Of a DNA stretch of 64,000 nucleotides, positions 10,246 through 18,606 are shown in pieces (the stretch's first letter is position 1; each line of letters opens with the position of its first letter). Under the pieces are notes generated by a model. The model searched no databases. It was not told the origin of the DNA and saw nothing but the letters and a program-made list of their open reading frames with translations. The stretch covers positions 22,122 to 86,121 of the forward strand of contig MPMP01000007.1 in NCBI GenBank assembly GCA_002238565.1, given 5' to 3'. This DNA is from Albidovulum sp. bin36 (GTDB lineage: Bacteria > Pseudomonadota > Alphaproteobacteria > Rhodobacterales > Rhodobacteraceae). The translations under genes and the position numbers were made by a program.

Positions 10246-11003
10246 AGCTGCAATTGGAAGACCGCGTCGCGCTCGTAACCGGCGCGGCGAGCGGTATCGG
10301 CAGGGCTGCGGCGCTCGAACTCTCGCGCAGGGGGGCGTCAGTCGCTCTGCTCGATGTCGGCGATGCTGCGCCTGCGGCGGATTCGATAGCCGAACTGGGC
10401 GGGGACGCGATATTTCTGCGGGCCGACGTTAGAAGCGAGAGGCAAGTCGACACCGCGTTTTCCGAGCTCGATCAATGGACCGATCGATTGGACATCGTCG
10501 TCAACAATGCGGGCATACTCGTCGAAGGCAAGCTAACTCAAATGGCGGCGGCGGATTTCGACAATGTACTCGCTGTAAACTTGCGCGGGGCGTTTCTCGT
10601 CGGTCGCGAGGCGGCGCGAAGAATGCAAAGGCGAATGCCGGGCGGAGAGGACGGCCGATTCCGGATCATAAACGTAGCTTCCGAACTGGCGCATGTCGGC
10701 CGTCCGGACTATACGGCCTACTGCGCCTCGAAAGGCGGCGTCATTTCGATGACTCGCGTCTGGGCCAGAGAGCTTGCGCCCGGAATCCTGGTCAACGCGG
10801 TCGCGCCGGGTCCCGTCGCCACCGCGATGCTCGACATTGAAAGCATGTCGCCGGAGTGGCGGGAAAAAGAGACCGACATCCCGCTCCAGCGCCTAGGAAT
10901 GCCGGAGGAAATCGCCAATACGATCGCATTTCTGGCCGGTCCCGAATCGCGCTTCTATACGGGCCAGATTCTAGGCCCTAACGGCGGCGCGGCAATGTAC
11001 TGA
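10242..11003 (+). CDS. Short-chain dehydrogenase/reductase (SDR), second of a pair
   Basis: This 253-residue SDR has TGAASGIG at 13-20, NNAG at 88-91, Ser147 and the YCASK catalytic pair Tyr160/Lys164. Asp38 at the end of the second strand (LLDV) suggests NAD preference by family rules. The C-terminus 'YTGQILGPNGGAAMY' is the usual SDR end. It overlaps the preceding SDR by four bases and is followed 27 bases later by a hydrolase gene. Two consecutive SDRs could carry out successive or opposite oxidation steps on one substrate. Confidence 0.88.
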   Translation: MKLQLEDRVALVTGAASGIGRAAALELSRRGASVALLDVGDAAPAADSIAELGGDAIFLRADVRSERQVDTAFSELDQWTDRLDIVVNNAGILVEGKLTQMAAADFDNVLAVNLRGAFLVGREAARRMQRRMPGGEDGRFRIINVASELAHVGRPDYTAYCASKGGVISMTRVWARELAPGILVNAVAPGPVATAMLDIESMSPEWREKETDIPLQRLGMPEEIANTIAFLAGPESRFYTGQILGPNGGAAMY

Positions 11004-11030
11004 CAAAGCAGCAAGGGAAGGATAGTCGAA

Positions 11031-11936
11031 TTGATAGTCAACCCGCCTCCTTGGCCCAATGGAGCCCGCTGCGCCGCGGCGATAACTTTCGACATGGATG
11101 CCGACAGCCTTATCCACGTCGAGCATGAATCCGACGGCATCAATCGAGTTTCCGGCCTGTCGATGCTTCGATACGGACCCGAGATCGCTGTTCCCAGGAT
11201 ATTGGACACGTATCGCCGATTCGAAATCAAGCAGACGTTTTTCATTCCGGCATGGTGCATCGAGAACTATCCGAAAGCGGTCGACGCCATTCTGGAGGGC
11301 GGGCACGAAATCGGACACCACGGCTACATTCACGAGAACCCTCGGGCCGCCGGGCGCGAAGAGGAGGAATACTGGCTTCGTCGCGGCATCGAAGTGATCG
11401 AAAGCGCCACGGGCAGGAAGCCGCGCGGATGGCGGGCTCCGCTCTACAACTTCTCTCGCCATTCGGCAGACCTGCTGATCAGGGCGGGATTCGAATACGA
11501 CGCGTCATTGATGGGCGACGACGTGCCGTACATCCTGAAAACGGCGGAAGGCGAACTCGTCGAGCTTCCGTCCCACTGGGGAATGGACGACTGGCCGCAG
11601 TACGTCCATACCATGGATTTGAACTACTTGATGCCGATAAATTCACCTTCGCGCGCCATGGATGTGTTTCGCGAAGAATTCGACGCGATGTGGGAGCATC
11701 GCGGCCTTTGGATCGCGGTCTGGCATCCCTTTGCCACGGGACGGCTGGCTCGATGGCGGCAGGTCGAGAAGCTTATCCAGTACATGCGGGAAAAGGGCGA
11801 TGTCTGGTTTGCCACTCTAGAGGAAATCGCCGCGCATATACGGTTCTGCCGAGCCAACGGAGACTACGCGCCGCGCGTCGACAGCCTCCCCTACTACACC
11901 GAGCCCGAGGCGCCGGTAAAAATCATTGGCAACTAA
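11031..11936 (+). CDS. Polysaccharide deacetylase (NodB-fold) family protein, cytoplasmic
   Basis: The protein has 301 residues and no signal peptide. The NodB-fold metal motif is visible: TFDMD (Asp21, Asp23) and the GHEIGHHGYIHE block (His97, His101). A third motif RAPLYN follows near residue 145. Cytoplasmic members of this family hydrolyse amide bonds in small molecules (PuuE allantoinase-like and peptidoglycan-deacetylase-like groups). Its place at the end of the SsuABC-SDR operon argues for a small imported C-N compound rather than a wall polymer (inference). The start is a TTG with AAGGGAAGG upstream. Confidence 0.85.
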   Translation: MIVNPPPWPNGARCAAAITFDMDADSLIHVEHESDGINRVSGLSMLRYGPEIAVPRILDTYRRFEIKQTFFIPAWCIENYPKAVDAILEGGHEIGHHGYIHENPRAAGREEEEYWLRRGIEVIESATGRKPRGWRAPLYNFSRHSADLLIRAGFEYDASLMGDDVPYILKTAEGELVELPSHWGMDDWPQYVHTMDLNYLMPINSPSRAMDVFREEFDAMWEHRGLWIAVWHPFATGRLARWRQVEKLIQYMREKGDVWFATLEEIAAHIRFCRANGDYAPRVDSLPYYTEPEAPVKIIGN

Positions 11937-12671
11937 ATTCCAGCGGCGCGGAAGAAATTCCCAGTAGAACGTTTGCTCCGGCAAAGAAATCGAAGCGGAT
12001 TCGTAGCCCGCCGATACACTGCCCATCCCGCTGCGGCCAATCGGCCGAATCGAGTGGTCGCAAATGGCATGCTCAAGGTCAGAGTTCCTTTCAGGGATTT
12101 CAGCGTAGGAGTTGAACCTTTCTTAAAGCCCGCGGCCTTAGCTCCGTCGCGGCTTGCGATCCGAGTTGCGAATTCGAAGCTGCAGGGCAATCTCCAGCGG
12201 AGCGATCCTGTTGCCCGCATGGCGCGATCGGCTCAAGGCCGGGTCGAGGCGACATGCCAAAAGCACCTGAACCTATGGCGCCCGCGACTGTCTTCCGCGG
12301 CCAAAGACGCCACCATGAAATTTTGCGAACGGACACTGGCGATCAATTAGCTCAACCGTTGTAGTCGCTCGCATTCACGTAATCGCCGACACAAAGTTCG
12401 CCACGGTATCGAGCCGCCCGACCACGGTCGTTAATTCCCGATGAAAAATCTTTGTTTCATTGTTTCGTAAGACGATTCAGATGCGACTAGTGCGCAAATC
12501 CGTCTCGAAAGAGCGTAACGAATCGCTAGAATTCCGCGCTGAAGGAAACATCGGCAAAATTAGCGGAAAATTCGGCGCCAGTACTTTTATGCCATTCAAT
12601 ATTTGATAAGTGGCGGCATATTCAGATATTCCGCCGCTTCTCCGACTGGGATATCGACGCGCCCTTCTAAA
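11937..12671. other. Gene-free stretch downstream of the deacetylase
   Basis: About 735 bases without a supportable gene. Open frames on both strands are short, arginine/serine-rich and unlike proteins. It lies directly upstream of a broken DUF2723 gene and may contain eroded sequence, but I recognise nothing in it. Confidence 0.4.
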
Positions 12672-13557
12672 ATGGCTACCCGAGCTTCGGCTTCAGGATG
12701 GTCGAAACACGGCAATACCGATGCCAGCGCATTCGTTGCGGCATTCGCCGCGCCCTTGATGCTTTACGCGATTACGATGCCCAGAACGGTCTATCGGGAG
12801 GACGACGGGCTGTTTCCGGCCGCCGCCAAGCATCCGGGCGTCGCGCACCCGCCCGGCTATCCGCTCCATTCGCTGCTCGGCCACGTTTTCATGCAGCTGC
12901 CATTTTCGACGCCTGCGGCGGCCGGACACGTCTACAGGGCGTTCTTCGGCGGCCCTGGCAAGCAGCATGGTCGATGATGCATGCAGCCGCCGGTTCGGCG
13001 CCTCGATCGCAGCCTCCGAACGCACGAGGACCGGTATAAAGGTCCATGAAGCGAGCCAGAAATTTTTCCTCTACTTAATCGGCCCTAAATCGGAGAATCG
13101 ATGGGAAATGACTCGGCGAGGCGAGCTCTTGCAGCAATACGGGCGATATCTGGCGATCGCCAGCCACCACTATAGATACACGGAGATGCTATCGCAGCTT
13201 AGCCGTATCTACGGGCCATGCGAATCCCGCTACCAATGCATTCCGGGAACCGCCGGCAAACTCTTGAAACTCAATGACGCTAGATACCATGGGTTTATCA
13301 TCGCGATCTTGGACATGGCCGAGGACATGATCGACCAGGCTCCGACCAAGTTCATGAGATCCCGGCTTCGCCTTTTGCGCGGTGAATTACTCGCTGCGAC
13401 CGGCCAGCCGGATAGTTCTCGAATATCCTGCCAGCGAGCATTTGAAATCTATCCGCATCCAGAATTTCGTAAGCTGATCGGCGAAAGCTTGGCAGCCAAT
13501 TGCTCCGGAGGCTCCGTGTCGGCTAGCGGCGCCATGCCGCATCCGCAAAACAGGTGA
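12672..13557 (+). pseudogene. Broken DUF2723-family membrane glycosyltransferase-like gene
   Basis: The first part (about 12672-12950) encodes the N-terminus typical of DUF2723 proteins: a membrane segment, an acidic PRTVYREDDGLFPAA block and the hallmark GVAHPPGYPLHSLLG. The frame then shifts near 12950: the continuation of the membrane helix (ALASSMV...ACSRRFGAS) is read in another frame, which runs on to 13557. That second part lacks the many membrane helices expected in a ~500-600-residue protein and ends in a helical, TPR-like tail. The sequence therefore shows one frameshift plus a large internal deletion. Assigning the tail to the same ancestral gene is inference. Confidence 0.7.
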
Positions 13558-13639
13558 CGACAGTGCAAGAGAGCGACATTAAGGCGGCAAAGCGCAAATT
13601 TAAGGCCATTGCCGCCTATCGGCGTTTCCGACCGCGCCG

Positions 13640-14599
13640 CTACCGACCGCGCGCGACAGCTTCAGCCAAAAGGCAGAGAATTTCGTACATGAATGTGGCT
13701 CCTGTCAAGGCGGTAACGCCTGTCGGGTCGAAAGGCGGCGACACCTCCACGACATCGGCTCCTACAAGATTCAGCCCGTTCAGCCCGCGTATGAGCTTCA
13801 GAGCATCCAAAGTACTGATCCCACCGATTTCAGGCGTTCCGGTTCCGGGGGCAAATGCCGGATCCAAACCATCAATGTCGAACGAAATATATGTTGGGCC
13901 ATCACCAACTATTCGTCTGGCTTCGCCAATGATTTTGTCGACGCCCGCTTCGCAGAGCTCGTCCATAAAAACGACTCTCATGCCCGAATCAATCGAATAA
14001 TCCCATCCCTCGGTCGTGTTTTGAGCGCCTCGGATGCCAATTTGAATGGTCTTCTCCGGATCTAGGAGACCGTCTTCCACAGAACGTCTAAAAGGTGCTC
14101 CATGTGAGAACTTCGACCCCTGGAAACTGTCCCAAGTGTCCGTGTGGGCATCGATCTGAATCATGCCTATTGGGCCATCGACAGCCAATGCCTTGAAAAT
14201 CGGATATGTAATCGAATGATCTCCGCCGGCGGTCAATGGCACGGCTCCGCAGCGAACGATTTCCGAATAGAATGATTCAATCTCTGTGATTACGGTTCCG
14301 ACATTGAAGACTTCTGAGAATCTGACATCTCCGAGGTCTGCAACAGTGCAGATTTCGTATGGATTTCTCCGGGTTGAGTGGTGAATGGAACGCATCATGC
14401 TCGACATGTTCCGGATTTCTCGAGGGCCGTGCCTGGCTCCTGGCCTATTCGTAACGGAACCGTCGTAGGGAACCCCGATTACGGCGATATCGATGCCTTT
14501 GGCCGATTGAGCAAGTGGAGCGCGAAAAAATGTTGCGAGTTCGCTGTATCTAGGCGCCGCCATCGGATCAAACGGCGTTGGCGAATTGTCGTTCGACAT
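13640..14599 (-). CDS. speB: Agmatinase/ureohydrolase family protein
   Basis: The 319-residue protein has all manganese-binding motifs of the arginase/agmatinase family: GGDHS (His128), DAHTD (Asp150, His152, Asp154) and SFDIDGLDP (Asp241, Asp243) followed by PGTGTPEIGG. The family hydrolyses guanidino compounds to urea, agmatine to putrescine in the classic case; related members act on guanidinobutyrate or proclavaminate, so the substrate is not certain. The gene stands alone, with a decayed DUF2723 gene downstream and about 100 bases of promoter-sized sequence upstream. A PuuB-like oxidase encoded at 60.5 kb could take up a putrescine product (inference). Confidence 0.88.
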   Translation of the reverse strand: MSNDNSPTPFDPMAAPRYSELATFFRAPLAQSAKGIDIAVIGVPYDGSVTNRPGARHGPREIRNMSSMMRSIHHSTRRNPYEICTVADLGDVRFSEVFNVGTVITEIESFYSEIVRCGAVPLTAGGDHSITYPIFKALAVDGPIGMIQIDAHTDTWDSFQGSKFSHGAPFRRSVEDGLLDPEKTIQIGIRGAQNTTEGWDYSIDSGMRVVFMDELCEAGVDKIIGEARRIVGDGPTYISFDIDGLDPAFAPGTGTPEIGGISTLDALKLIRGLNGLNLVGADVVEVSPPFDPTGVTALTGATFMYEILCLLAEAVARGR

Positions 14600-14879
14600 A
14601 ATCTATCCTCATTTCGGCCGAAAATTGTTGAGTGCGTTCAAAACGGACTTATCACGGTATCTTTAAAATTGGCATCCTATAATCCGGTGATTCTAGTTGC
14701 CCAGTCATGATCCTAGAGCTTTCTGGAGCGGCGAAACGGATGCTCGAATGGAAAGCATGAGTCCTGGGAATTGCCCGATTTATGCCAAGTCCTAGCCCGA
14801 ATTTCCAAGGCTAAAACTCGTGTGACATTCTGACCGCGGTTTTCGCTGAAGCAAAACCGAAGGGTCCAGTTTCCGAGCC

Positions 14880-15198
14880 AAGGGATTAGGTGGCTCCGTC
14901 GCCGAGCCGTTGGAGTGGATGCTGCCATCGACGCTGCCCGCCGGGACCGCGAGGCGGAAGCCCGCGACATCCTTCGCATGTATCGCCTGAGATAGCGCAT
15001 CGAGTACTGGCACTGGATCCTGAAGTCGGACCGCAAGGCGGGACCGCCCGAAACCCTGTCCGGCGCGATGACGCTCGTGGCCATGCTCGGAGGCTACCTC
15101 AACCGAAAGGGCGATGGACCGCCGGGCCGCTTGATTCAGTAGGAAGGCCAGATCCGCCTCGCGCAGAGGGCTCAGATGGTCGAGGAAATGATGGCTCC
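14880..15198 (+). mobile_element. Decayed IS4/Tn5-type transposase remnant
   Basis: Three frames together spell the C-terminal part of an IS4-family (Tn5-like) transposase: EPLEWMLPSTLP near 14905, then after a frameshift ILRMYRLR*RIEYWHWILKSD (the stop replaces the usual Trp), then LGGYLNRKGDGPPG near 15090, followed by another stop. The YxxRWxIE...K region carries the catalytic Glu in live enzymes. The N-terminal DDE parts are missing and about 60 residues between the blocks appear deleted, so the element is dead. It lies about 130 bases upstream of the tandem NTase-HEPN repeats. Confidence 0.7.
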
Positions 15199-15325
15199 GG
15201 CCGGGGAAAACAGCGTTTTGAAGCTGCTTATTTCAGGAGATATATGACTAATGGGCAAGCCGCACGGGGTCGATTCTCCCGCGCCCGTGCTCGATCATCG
15301 AGAGGAAACTGTTCGCGAGGCCCAT

Positions 15326-16625
15326 CTCGGCGGCCGATTTCGTCGCGCAAGCCGTCGTTTTGATCCATGGCCCTTCATTGAGGAGTCCGATAGGTAAGGA
15401 AGAAAAGTTTCGCGAATCCGGCATGTTACGCCATTGAAACAGCAGGCAGTTTTAGAAATTGTGAAGTTGTGAGAAGATGCCATGGATCAAATGGAAGTTG
15501 CGGCAGCGAGTCTCCCGAGCGAGATCGCGGAGCCGGATCTCCGGGAGGCGGCGGCTCGCACGCTTGACGCGATGCCCGGCGCGGAGGCCGTGTTGCTCTT
15601 CGGGTCGCGGGCTCGTGGCGGCGCCCGACCGGATAGCGACTGGGACGTCGCCGTCGTTACGCGGGGCGAAGACGTCCGCCTAGTACAATGCGGGCGGACG
15701 CCGATCGAGGAGCTGCATCCGAGCGTCAAAGCCATCTTCCTTAGCGCGGACCTGCTCAGAGACAAGCGGAACAGCTCCGGGCACATCGCCCGCGAGGTTC
15801 TGCGGGACGGGCGCTTGCTCGCCGGGCGCATGCCCCGCGTCGGAAGGATCAGGAAAAACGCCCCCATGGAGAAGATTGAGTTCATCAACAAGTCGGACAT
15901 CGTCGAGGGAGCCATCTACAGGGCCGGCCGATCCTTCGTCGACATCCTGTCAGCACCGCCAATCCTGGCCATGGGGGCCGATGCCCCAGGCTTCGTGCAG
16001 TGCACAGCCGACGCCGCCAAGCACCTCGCCAAGCTGATGATGTTCCGTCGCGACGTGATGCCGCCCCACTGGCACGATTTGAACAAGCTAGCGGGCTGGC
16101 TTGAGAGCGCCGGGCAGGACGGGTGCTGGAACAAGGCGGCGGCCGCGATACGCGCAATGAACGGCGATACGCGCAGGCACCACATGGCCGAATACACCGG
16201 CGTTACGGCCGACGATGTCTCCCATGCCATCGCGCGACTGCAGCGCGTCGGCCAGGCCTATGTCGACGAGTGCGCCGAGGCCGGAATGGATCCCCGGCTC
16301 CGGGCTGCCGTCATTGAACAACTCGCCACTCTCCGGGAGCGGAGCTACAAAGTCGCCCGCGCGCTAGACGCCGCGAAGCCGGCCACGCTGGAAAGCGAGG
16401 CGGTCCTGGCCAAGCGGCTCGCCGCTAAATACGGAAATGAGAGCCTCGCACGCGAGAAAGCCGCCGAGGCATGGAAGGCGGGAATGGCCATGCGGGCATC
16501 CCTCCCCGGTCTGCGAGACCTATTCGAGCGGCTTGCACGAACTGAAATTCCGCAGCGGCCCGCGCCGCGCGCGAAGCACTCCTCCTCCTCAGATTCGTCG
16601 CCATGAACCCGCCGATGCGCGGCGG
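15326..16625 (+). repeat. Tandem duplication unit, copy 1
   Basis: A ~1.3-kb unit holding about 155 bases of leader, the first NTase-HEPN gene and 19 bases after its stop. It matches 17016-18316. The leader similarity starts at GGCGGCCGATTTCG versus GGCGGTCGACTTCG and runs through the start codon; after the stop both read ACCCGCCG(A/C)TGCGCGGCGG, then diverge. The intervening 390 bases (16626-17015) are unique and hold no gene I can support. Confidence 0.85.
15482..16606 (+). CDS. Single-chain nucleotidyltransferase-HEPN protein, copy 1
   Basis: The protein has 374 residues. Residues ~30-120 are a minimal nucleotidyltransferase: GSRARGG (41-47) and SDWDVAVV (52-59) match GS..R....SDxDl. Residues ~130-270 look like a HEPN helical domain, with the HEPN ribonuclease-type motif Arg190-x5-His196 (RDVMPPHWHDL). 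A further ~100 residues (LESEAVLAKRLAAKYGNESL..., serine-rich end) match no family I know. In MntA/HepT systems these two activities are separate antitoxin and toxin proteins; here they are fused. It is about 80% identical, without gaps, to the copy at 17173. The start is fixed by the conserved MDQME and GAGAAG upstream. A fused self-restrained toxin or an aminoglycoside-type NTase are the alternatives. Confidence 0.75.
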   Translation: MDQMEVAAASLPSEIAEPDLREAAARTLDAMPGAEAVLLFGSRARGGARPDSDWDVAVVTRGEDVRLVQCGRTPIEELHPSVKAIFLSADLLRDKRNSSGHIAREVLRDGRLLAGRMPRVGRIRKNAPMEKIEFINKSDIVEGAIYRAGRSFVDILSAPPILAMGADAPGFVQCTADAAKHLAKLMMFRRDVMPPHWHDLNKLAGWLESAGQDGCWNKAAAAIRAMNGDTRRHHMAEYTGVTADDVSHAIARLQRVGQAYVDECAEAGMDPRLRAAVIEQLATLRERSYKVARALDAAKPATLESEAVLAKRLAAKYGNESLAREKAAEAWKAGMAMRASLPGLRDLFERLARTEIPQRPAPRAKHSSSSDSSP

Positions 16626-17015
16626 GCGTATGCGGCGCGGAATCCTGGCGTTCGCCCGGCTTTGTCGATGCCGGTAGGATCCGCTCCGCCTCCAGAACCA
16701 ACCGCACCGAAGCAACGGTTCTGCACGTGGCGACGAAGTGCGGCGGCGTGATGCCGCGCCCGGTTCGCGCAGCAATGTCGGCGACCGCATCCAGCAGCGC
16801 TGGGATTGCGCCAAGCTGAGAGCGTGCAAGCTGTTTTATGCAGCGTTGTTCAAGTTAACTGATAGGCGGCGGCTTCGGAGGCGTAGGATTTTACGCTCCT
16901 GATTTCAAGCCTGCATGATGCCTGCCTCATGCCTCGCGTCGGTATGCGCTTCGCTTGCCGCCGTCTTGGACAACTAAGCCCGCCAATAGCAGGATTTGCG
17001 TTGTTCGCTTTCCTT

Positions 17016-18316
17016 GCTGGCGGTCGACTTCGCGGCGCAAGCCATCGTTTTGATCCATGGCCCTTCATTGCGGAGGCCGATAAGGAAGGGAAGAAAGGTT
17101 TCGCGAATGCGACATGGTACGCCTTTGAAACAGCGGGCAATTTTAGATATAGTGAAATTGGAAGAAGACGCAATGGATCAAATGGAGGCTGCAGCAGCGA
17201 GTCTCCTGGGCGAAATCGCGGAGCCGGATCTCCGGGAAGCCGCTGCGCGTACCCTCGACATCATGCCTGAGGCGGAGGCCGTCCTGCTCTTCGGGTCGCG
17301 GGCTCGCAGCGCCGCCCGGCCGGGCAGCGACTGGGATGTCGCCGTCGTTACGCGAGGCCAAAACATCGGCCTCGGGCAATGTGGGCGAACGCCGATCGAG
17401 TCGCTGCACCCTAGCGTCAACGCCATCTTCCTCGGCGCGGACTTGCTGCGCGACAAACGGAACAGCCCAGGACACATCGCCCGCGAGGTTCTGCGGGACG
17501 GGCGGCTGCTCGCGGGGCGCATGCCCCGCGTCGGAAGAATAAAGAGAAATCCCTCCATGGAGATCGATGAATTCATCCGCAAGTCAACCGCCGCCAGAGG
17601 AAACATCTACAGGGCGGGCCAAGCCTTCGTAGACGCCCTGTCCGCAGCGCCGATTCCGGCCATGGAGGAAGACGTTCAAAGTTTCGTTTGTCGTTCCGCC
17701 GACGCCGCCGAGCACCTCGCCAAGCTGATGATGTTCCGGCGCGGCGTGACGCCGCCCCACTGGCACGACTTGAACAAGCTGGCGGGTTGCCTCGAGAGTG
17801 CCGACCCGGACGGTCGCTGGAAGAAGGCAGCGGCCGCGGTCCGCGCAATGAACGGCGATACGCGCAGGCACCGCATGGCAGAAAACACCGGCGTTACGGC
17901 CGACGACGTCTCCCATGCCATCGCGCGACTGCAGCGCGTCGGCCAGGCCTATGTCGACGAGTGCGCCGAGGCCGGGATGGATCCCCGGCTCCGAGCTGCC
18001 GTCATTGACCAACTCGCCACTCTCCGGGAGCGGAGCGGCAAAATCGCCCGCGCGCTAGACGTCGCGAAGCCGGCCCCGCTGGAAAGCGAGGCGGTCATGG
18101 CCAAGCGGCTCGCCGCTCAATACGGAAATGAGAGCCTCGCACGCGAGAAGGCCGCCGAGGCATGGAAGGCGGGAACGGCTATGCGGGAGTACCTTCCCGA
18201 CATTCGCGGCATCTTCGACCGGCTATCCCTGGCCGAGCCACCTCGGCGGCCGGCACCGCGCGCCAAGCCTTCTTCTTCCTCCGATTTCTCGCCGTGAACC
18301 CGCCGCTGCGCGGCGG
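17016..18316 (+). repeat. Tandem duplication unit, copy 2
   Basis: Second copy of the unit described at 15326-16625, including the same leader with TTTTGATCCATGGCCCTTCA, the gene and the short 3' flank. The two leaders retain identical blocks separated by point changes, so the duplication is old enough to have diverged but both reading frames were preserved. Confidence 0.85.
17173..18297 (+). CDS. Single-chain nucleotidyltransferase-HEPN protein, copy 2
   Basis: Also exactly 374 residues; by hand alignment 299 of 374 positions are identical to copy 1, with no gaps. The NTase motif is GSRARSA...SDWDVAVV (the Gly after Arg is now Ser, the acidic residues are kept), and the HEPN motif is Arg190-x5-His196 (RGVTPPHWHDL). 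Differences cluster in the linker (121-180) and near the C-terminus (341-360), while residues 101-120 and 241-279 are unchanged. I start the gene at the conserved MDQME (ATG 17173); the open frame extends 59 codons upstream, but that part is the repeated leader. Conservation of both frames implies selection on the products. Confidence 0.75.
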   Translation: MDQMEAAAASLLGEIAEPDLREAAARTLDIMPEAEAVLLFGSRARSAARPGSDWDVAVVTRGQNIGLGQCGRTPIESLHPSVNAIFLGADLLRDKRNSPGHIAREVLRDGRLLAGRMPRVGRIKRNPSMEIDEFIRKSTAARGNIYRAGQAFVDALSAAPIPAMEEDVQSFVCRSADAAEHLAKLMMFRRGVTPPHWHDLNKLAGCLESADPDGRWKKAAAAVRAMNGDTRRHRMAENTGVTADDVSHAIARLQRVGQAYVDECAEAGMDPRLRAAVIDQLATLRERSGKIARALDVAKPAPLESEAVMAKRLAAQYGNESLAREKAAEAWKAGTAMREYLPDIRGIFDRLSLAEPPRRPAPRAKPSSSSDFSP

Positions 18317-18384
18317 AAACTCCGTTGGGACAGCAAAAAATGTGCGATATAGCGATTGGTGAGGAAAGCCGGATAGGGCGAATT

Positions 18385-18576
18385 ATGCATTTCGAAACCG
18401 GAACGATCAGCACCCTTCGGATCGCGGAGCCGGACCTCCGGGAGGCCGCTGCGCGTACCCATGACGCTGTGCCCGGCGCGAAGGACGTGCTGCTCTTCTG
18501 GTCGCGGGCTCGCGACGGTAGGGCGCGGACTTGGCATGGGCGATCGCTGGGATTCCGGTACGCCGCCGGTCCCTAA
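18385..18576 (+). pseudogene. Third, truncated copy of the NTase-HEPN gene
   Basis: Residues IAEPDLREAAARTHDAVPGA then VLLFWSRARDG match positions 15-47 of the intact copies. The catalytic GSRAR has become WSRAR, the frame is lost within the SDxD region, and the remaining 320 residues are absent. This shows the array once held at least three units. Confidence 0.75.
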
Positions 18577-18606
18577 TAAAATCTCGAAAACGGCACGCCC
18601 AAATTA

